Shown here one piece after another: positions 5,836 to 9,180 of a DNA stretch of 9,180 nucleotides; position 1 is the stretch's first letter, and every line of letters starts with the position of its first letter. A model generated the notes under the pieces. That model made no database searches and was not told where the DNA came from. It was given only the letters and a program-made list of their open reading frames with translations. The DNA lies in contig CAMWMW010000037.1 of the NCBI GenBank assembly GCA_947175455.1, forward strand, positions 1-9,180. The letters run 5' to 3'. Both the position numbers and the translations under genes were made by a program. This DNA is from an uncultured Porphyromonadaceae bacterium. Its GTDB lineage: Bacteria; Bacteroidota; Bacteroidia; Bacteroidales; Muribaculaceae.

Positions 5836-7283
5836 TTAGAGCTGCCGTATCCGAAATCCTGTTCATATTTCGGAAGCGGGAACTTATAGTTTTCCGGTTT
5901 CATCGTCACGACATTGCCGTTGTATCTTCCGTCATCTATAGCGGTCATGGCATTGCGTTTATAGTAATAAAAAAGTTGACCTTCACCCTTGAACTCGCAT
6001 ATGTTTTCATGTGTTAATTCCGTCTGCACGGCATCATCAGATGAGTTGCGGTTCATCTCCGGAGTCATTCTCTCCGACTTCAGTCTGTTGAGAATGCCGA
6101 TGGCATCGCCTCCGGTCGATTTATCCTTCAGCGCGCATTCGGCGGCAAGCAGATACATCTCTCCCAGCTTGAGCATTGGCACTACAGAAGGCTGATATTT
6201 ATAGGCATCTTCAGCGAGCTGAGAGCGCTGATATTTTATGAGGTTTATCTTGTTGTTTGCACTCGGATTGGTGTATATCCAGTTACGGCGCAGGTCGCCG
6301 GCATCATAGCAGTTGTCTGATTTCACGAAATCCTGGGTCAGCCCCTCGTATGTGCTTTTTGAGGTAGTGAGCACGGTCTCTGTGTAAAGTCCGAACACAA
6401 TCTCCGGCATAAATACCCTATCGATTTTCAGCTCTTTGCCGTAAATGTCTGATTCGATGATTTCGTCAGAATCTATGAAACGGAATCTGCCGTCATTGAT
6501 CACACGCATGGCGAGACTGTATGCTTCTGCATAGTTCTGGCGATACATCTCTATACGCGCCAGCAGTGCCGTGACAGCGTAATAGTTCATGCGCTGTGTG
6601 CGGTCGTAGACCATATATTTGTCGTTATATCCTACATCGGCAACAATCGGGTCATATTCAAGCAGTGTCTTGCGTGCCGCCTCAAGGTCGGTTACAAGGT
6701 TTTCGATCAGTTCGGCGGAAGTCATCTGTTTCCCGATTGCGAAACCGAAATCTGTCTTGTAAGGGACATTGGCGGAAGCCGTATTGGAGCAATAGGGGTC
6801 GTTGAACATTCTCACAAGATCGAAATACATGTAGGCACGCAGTGCCAGCGCCTCGGCGAGCATCACCTCCGGAACTCCGTGCTCGAACTGTGGCAGTTCG
6901 GGTTTGCGCAGCTCGTCAATGAGCACGTTACAGTTGACGATCGTGTTGTACATTGTGCCCCAGATGTCGCTTATCATGCTTTCGCCCGAGTCTGTGTTAT
7001 ATTGGAACTGCACCCATTTCAGACGGTCAGGATCGTTGTCCGACACGGTGTATTGCTGTGTGAGGGGTTCAAGAGCATAAAGCGACAGATTCTTGCCGTA
7101 GAGATCTTCTCCCCCCATGCTTATGTATATGCCCGACAGGGTGGTATAGAAACCTTCGCGTGTGGAATACATATCCTCAAGCCCCACTTCGGATTTAGAT
7201 CCTACATCGAGCCATGAGCACGATGGCAGAGCCACAGGCATGATGAGTGATAATATATATATAGCGGTTTTGTTCATATTCAT
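5832..7283 (-). CDS. RagB/SusD-family nutrient-binding outer-membrane lipoprotein
   Basis: This 483-residue lipoprotein is the partner of the upstream SusC. SusD proteins sit on the extracellular face as a hinged lid, capture the ligand and close over the barrel. A short hydrophobic signal (residues about 6-21) ends in LPSC with Cys22 as the lipidated residue, followed by the common SusD start SWLDV. A SusD-like N-terminal helical region is seen in EALALRAYMYFDLVRMF, in the TPR-like scaffold. The later LKLGEMYLLAAECAL and AIGILNRLKSERM segments match the C-terminal SusD/RagB domain (helix carrying EMYLLAAEC, then LNxxR/K). The C terminus reads YKFPLPKYEQ, as usual for the family. The length is at the short end of the usual 480-600. 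An alternative start at Met3 (7277) would shorten the signal by two residues. The sequence before the start is AT-rich without a Shine-Dalgarno motif, typical for Bacteroidota. Its stop overlaps the next start by 4 bp. Confidence 0.97.
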   Translation of the reverse strand: MNMNKTAIYILSLIMPVALPSCSWLDVGSKSEVGLEDMYSTREGFYTTLSGIYISMGGEDLYGKNLSLYALEPLTQQYTVSDNDPDRLKWVQFQYNTDSGESMISDIWGTMYNTIVNCNVLIDELRKPELPQFEHGVPEVMLAEALALRAYMYFDLVRMFNDPYCSNTASANVPYKTDFGFAIGKQMTSAELIENLVTDLEAARKTLLEYDPIVADVGYNDKYMVYDRTQRMNYYAVTALLARIEMYRQNYAEAYSLAMRVINDGRFRFIDSDEIIESDIYGKELKIDRVFMPEIVFGLYTETVLTTSKSTYEGLTQDFVKSDNCYDAGDLRRNWIYTNPSANNKINLIKYQRSQLAEDAYKYQPSVVPMLKLGEMYLLAAECALKDKSTGGDAIGILNRLKSERMTPEMNRNSSDDAVQTELTHENICEFKGEGQLFYYYKRNAMTAIDDGRYNGNVVTMKPENYKFPLPKYEQDFGYGSSK

Positions 7284-7292
7284 AATCTTATG

Positions 7293-9180
7293 TCAGAAAT
7301 TTATCTGTGCACTGAAATTGATTGAGCGCGCGAACGGGTAGGAGAGTCCTCTCTCCTGCCTGATGGTTGACCAGTAGAAGAGTTCGTTGCAGGTTACGGA
7401 GAAGCGCAGCATCGAGAGTATCTTGTCGCGCAGGCAGGTGTTCGGAACCGTGTAGCTGAGGCGGAGCGAAGTCAGACTCAGCCGGTTCTCCTTCTGTACG
7501 AAGCGGGAAGATGCCTTTGTGCTGCTGTTGTCATTGATCGCCTTGTATCGGGCTATGTCTCCGGGTTGTTTCCAACGTTCGAGCAGGGCGCGCTTGTCAT
7601 TGTTGACCATATAGTTTACATTCTCGATGCGCTGATGAAGTGTGTAGTTGTACCGGTCTGCTCCGAAAGAGTAGTTGAGGTTAGTGCCAATCTCCCAGCT
7701 TCTGTAGCGCAGGTTGACTCCGAAGTATCCCTGGAGTATCGGTTCTGTAACACCCACCGGTACCTGGTCTTCGGCATTCCATACGTATGTCTTCTCCCCG
7801 TTTTTGTCAAGGAAAATCTCTTTTCCTGTGCCCGGGTCGATGCCAAGACTCTTTACCGCATATATAGTGTTCATCGATTCCCCCTCTTTGAAAAGGAATA
7901 CGGTAGTGTATTCGTTAGATTCATCGTTCTGTATGCGGTTGTTTATCGTTTCGTTATATTTCTTGAGGGCATCTGAGATCTTGGTGATGCGGTTCCTGTT
8001 ATGAGCCCCGTTGAATGTGAAGTTGAGAAGAATGTCTTTCGTGCGTATCGGCACATAGCTGAGGCTGAAGTCGATACCTTTGTTGGTCACGTCTCCCATG
8101 TTTGTCTTGTAGGAACTGAAACCGATTGAGGGAGCTATTGTGATGTCGGTCAGGTTGCCGGAGGTTGTGTTGGAGTAATAGTTGAAGTCGAGATTCAGAC
8201 TATTGTTGAGCAATGTTGCCTCCACTCCGATATTGCGGTTGAATGTGCGCTGACCCCTAAGGTCGGGATTTCCTAGTGTGCTTATGATCGCGCCGAAGAA
8301 ACCTCCGTAGACAGGAGTCTGATAATAATATAGACTCGATGCCTGATTGCGGGTAAAATTCTGATTTCCAGTGGTTCCTATATTGGCGCGCAAGGCTATC
8401 TTGGAGAAGGTTTCGTTGCCTTTTAGGAATTTTTCTTTGTGGACGTTCCATCTCACGCCGGTCGACCAGTAGGGTGCTGTCTGCTGGTTCCTGCCATAGA
8501 GCGATGACCCGTCCATACGTGCCGTGACATCCACAAGATAACGGTTGTCGTATGAATAGCTGAGGTTTGTGAACGCTCCGAGTGAGCGAGTGGTAGACTC
8601 GACACCCGAGGGGCGTCCGTAAAGTTCGTATTGCGAGGCATATGAAAGATAGTCGAGGGCATTCCCCATGAATCCGGTGAGCACAAAGCCATCGCTTTCG
8701 CTCTGCGATTCGCGTATTTCCCCTCCGAGAATAGCCTGAATGTCGTGCACACCGAATGATCGGGTGTACGAGGCTACGATGTTGCCGCTGTATGAAAGCG
8801 TATGCGAGTTGGAGAGAGTATATTTGCCACGGTTATACAACACATCCGGGTTGTTGACACTGTTGTCGTTGTCGTTGATATAGTCGAAGCTTGTCGGCGA
8901 CAGAAATATATCGGAGCGGCTCAGATCATATGATATTGAGAAACTTCCTTTTATCCTCAGATCCGGGAGCACTGACCAGTTTATGCTGGTGTTGTTGGTT
9001 ATGCCGAGGTTCTCGCCGGTGTTGTAGCTGTTGAGGTATTTGGCTTCGTAAATCGGAGACTGCTGAATCGGCGAGACTCCGAGTTCCATCCCCGAGGGAG
9101 CAACATTGGCGAGTGAAAGATATCTGTAATAGTTCCCCTCTTCATCTTTCTCTCTGAAATAGGGCAATGCGGAGGTATAT
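7293..9180 (-). CDS. SusC/RagA-family TonB-linked outer-membrane protein, C-terminal part (5' end beyond window)
   Basis: This is the barrel-forming half of a SusC/RagA TonB-dependent transporter, which imports a bound ligand across the outer membrane using TonB energy. The frame is open from the window edge to a TGA at 7295-7293, giving about 629 codons. The family is usually around 1000 residues or more, so the signal peptide, carboxypeptidase-D-like domain, TonB box and plug lie upstream. Family landmarks visible in order are: YLVDVTARMDGSS (near 8500-8545), RANIGTTGNQNF (near 8355-8395), GNPDLRG (near 8255-8275), NMGDVTNKGIDFSLSY (near 8050-8105), GIDPGTGKEIFLDKNGE, SSRFVQKENRLSLTSLRLSY, and a terminal strand ending in phenylalanine (SAQINF) that fits the outer-membrane barrel assembly signal. 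Alternating short hydrophobic and aromatic strands fit a beta barrel. A TTG at 9167 is an internal leucine codon, not a start. SusD follows after 9 bp. The substrate cannot be read from this part. Confidence 0.97.
   Translation of the reverse strand, partial: YTSALPYFREKDEEGNYYRYLSLANVAPSGMELGVSPIQQSPIYEAKYLNSYNTGENLGITNNTSINWSVLPDLRIKGSFSISYDLSRSDIFLSPTSFDYINDNDNSVNNPDVLYNRGKYTLSNSHTLSYSGNIVASYTRSFGVHDIQAILGGEIRESQSESDGFVLTGFMGNALDYLSYASQYELYGRPSGVESTTRSLGAFTNLSYSYDNRYLVDVTARMDGSSLYGRNQQTAPYWSTGVRWNVHKEKFLKGNETFSKIALRANIGTTGNQNFTRNQASSLYYYQTPVYGGFFGAIISTLGNPDLRGQRTFNRNIGVEATLLNNSLNLDFNYYSNTTSGNLTDITIAPSIGFSSYKTNMGDVTNKGIDFSLSYVPIRTKDILLNFTFNGAHNRNRITKISDALKKYNETINNRIQNDESNEYTTVFLFKEGESMNTIYAVKSLGIDPGTGKEIFLDKNGEKTYVWNAEDQVPVGVTEPILQGYFGVNLRYRSWEIGTNLNYSFGADRYNYTLHQRIENVNYMVNNDKRALLERWKQPGDIARYKAINDNSSTKASSRFVQKENRLSLTSLRLSYTVPNTCLRDKILSMLRFSVTCNELFYWSTIRQERGLSYPFARSINFSAQINF

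Noticed and set aside
7566..7976. Plus-strand 136-codon open frame opposite SusC
   Set aside because: Valine- and hydrophobic-rich translation is what antisense reading of barrel-strand codons gives. The SusC frame is unambiguous.
8257..8752. Minus-strand alternative frames at 8257-8451 and 8453-8752 inside SusC
   Set aside because: They are out-of-frame readings of the SusC barrel; the SusC frame continues without interruption, so no frameshift or nested gene is needed.
9165..9167. TTG at 9167 as the start of a 624-residue protein
   Set aside because: The frame is open upstream to the window edge, and the protein here is mid-barrel SusC, so this is an internal leucine codon.
1..9180. tRNA, rRNA, CRISPR array, insertion sequence, phage or attachment-site signals
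   Set aside because: Coding density leaves at most 48 bp between genes, and I saw no regular repeats with spacers, no transposase or integrase motifs and no tRNA-like cloverleaf.

Overview
The window looks like part of a Bacteroidota chromosome, most likely order Bacteroidales and a gut-type lineage. The evidence is a SusC/SusD pair followed by DUF4843-type and PKD-like lipoproteins, plus a DUF4857-type protein in an ABC cassette; all are families I associate with Bacteroides, Muribaculaceae and relatives. The genus cannot be fixed from the sequence alone. Every gene I accept lies on the minus strand, so transcription runs from base 9180 towards base 1. Both end genes are cut by the window edges.

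The right two thirds (about 3539-9180) form an outer-membrane uptake module, in transcription order: the C-terminal part of a SusC/RagA-like TonB-dependent transporter; a SusD/RagB-like surface lipoprotein; a DUF4843-type lipoprotein; and a PKD-like lipoprotein. The first gap is 9 bp. The next two junctions are 4-bp ATGA stop/start overlaps, which indicates translational coupling and probably fixed stoichiometry. SusC forms the barrel, SusD the ligand-binding lid, and the two extra lipoproteins probably dock on the cell-surface face. No glycoside hydrolase, sulfatase, lyase or peptidase gene lies in the window, so the cargo cannot be named. Peptides are at least as plausible as glycans.

The left third (1-3490) is an inner-membrane ABC cassette: an ATP-binding subunit, a six-helix permease, a DUF4857-like protein with a large probably periplasmic domain, and a second permease cut by the window edge. 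The two permeases are collinear paralogues with 35 identities over 99 gap-free residues (my hand count). A heteromeric permease is therefore likely, with the DUF4857-like protein as a partner. The ATPase has an aspartate where the catalytic glutamate normally follows Walker B, and MSCGQ in place of LSGGQ.

The two modules are separated by only 48 bp (up to 84 bp with a later ATPase start). I see no convincing terminator or Bacteroidota-type promoter there, so one transcript could cover all eight genes. The working picture is an outer-membrane importer linked to an ABC-2-type inner-membrane transporter. Co-function is an inference from gene order. No tRNA, rRNA, CRISPR array, insertion sequence or riboswitch was recognised, and no non-coding stretch exceeds about 50 bp.
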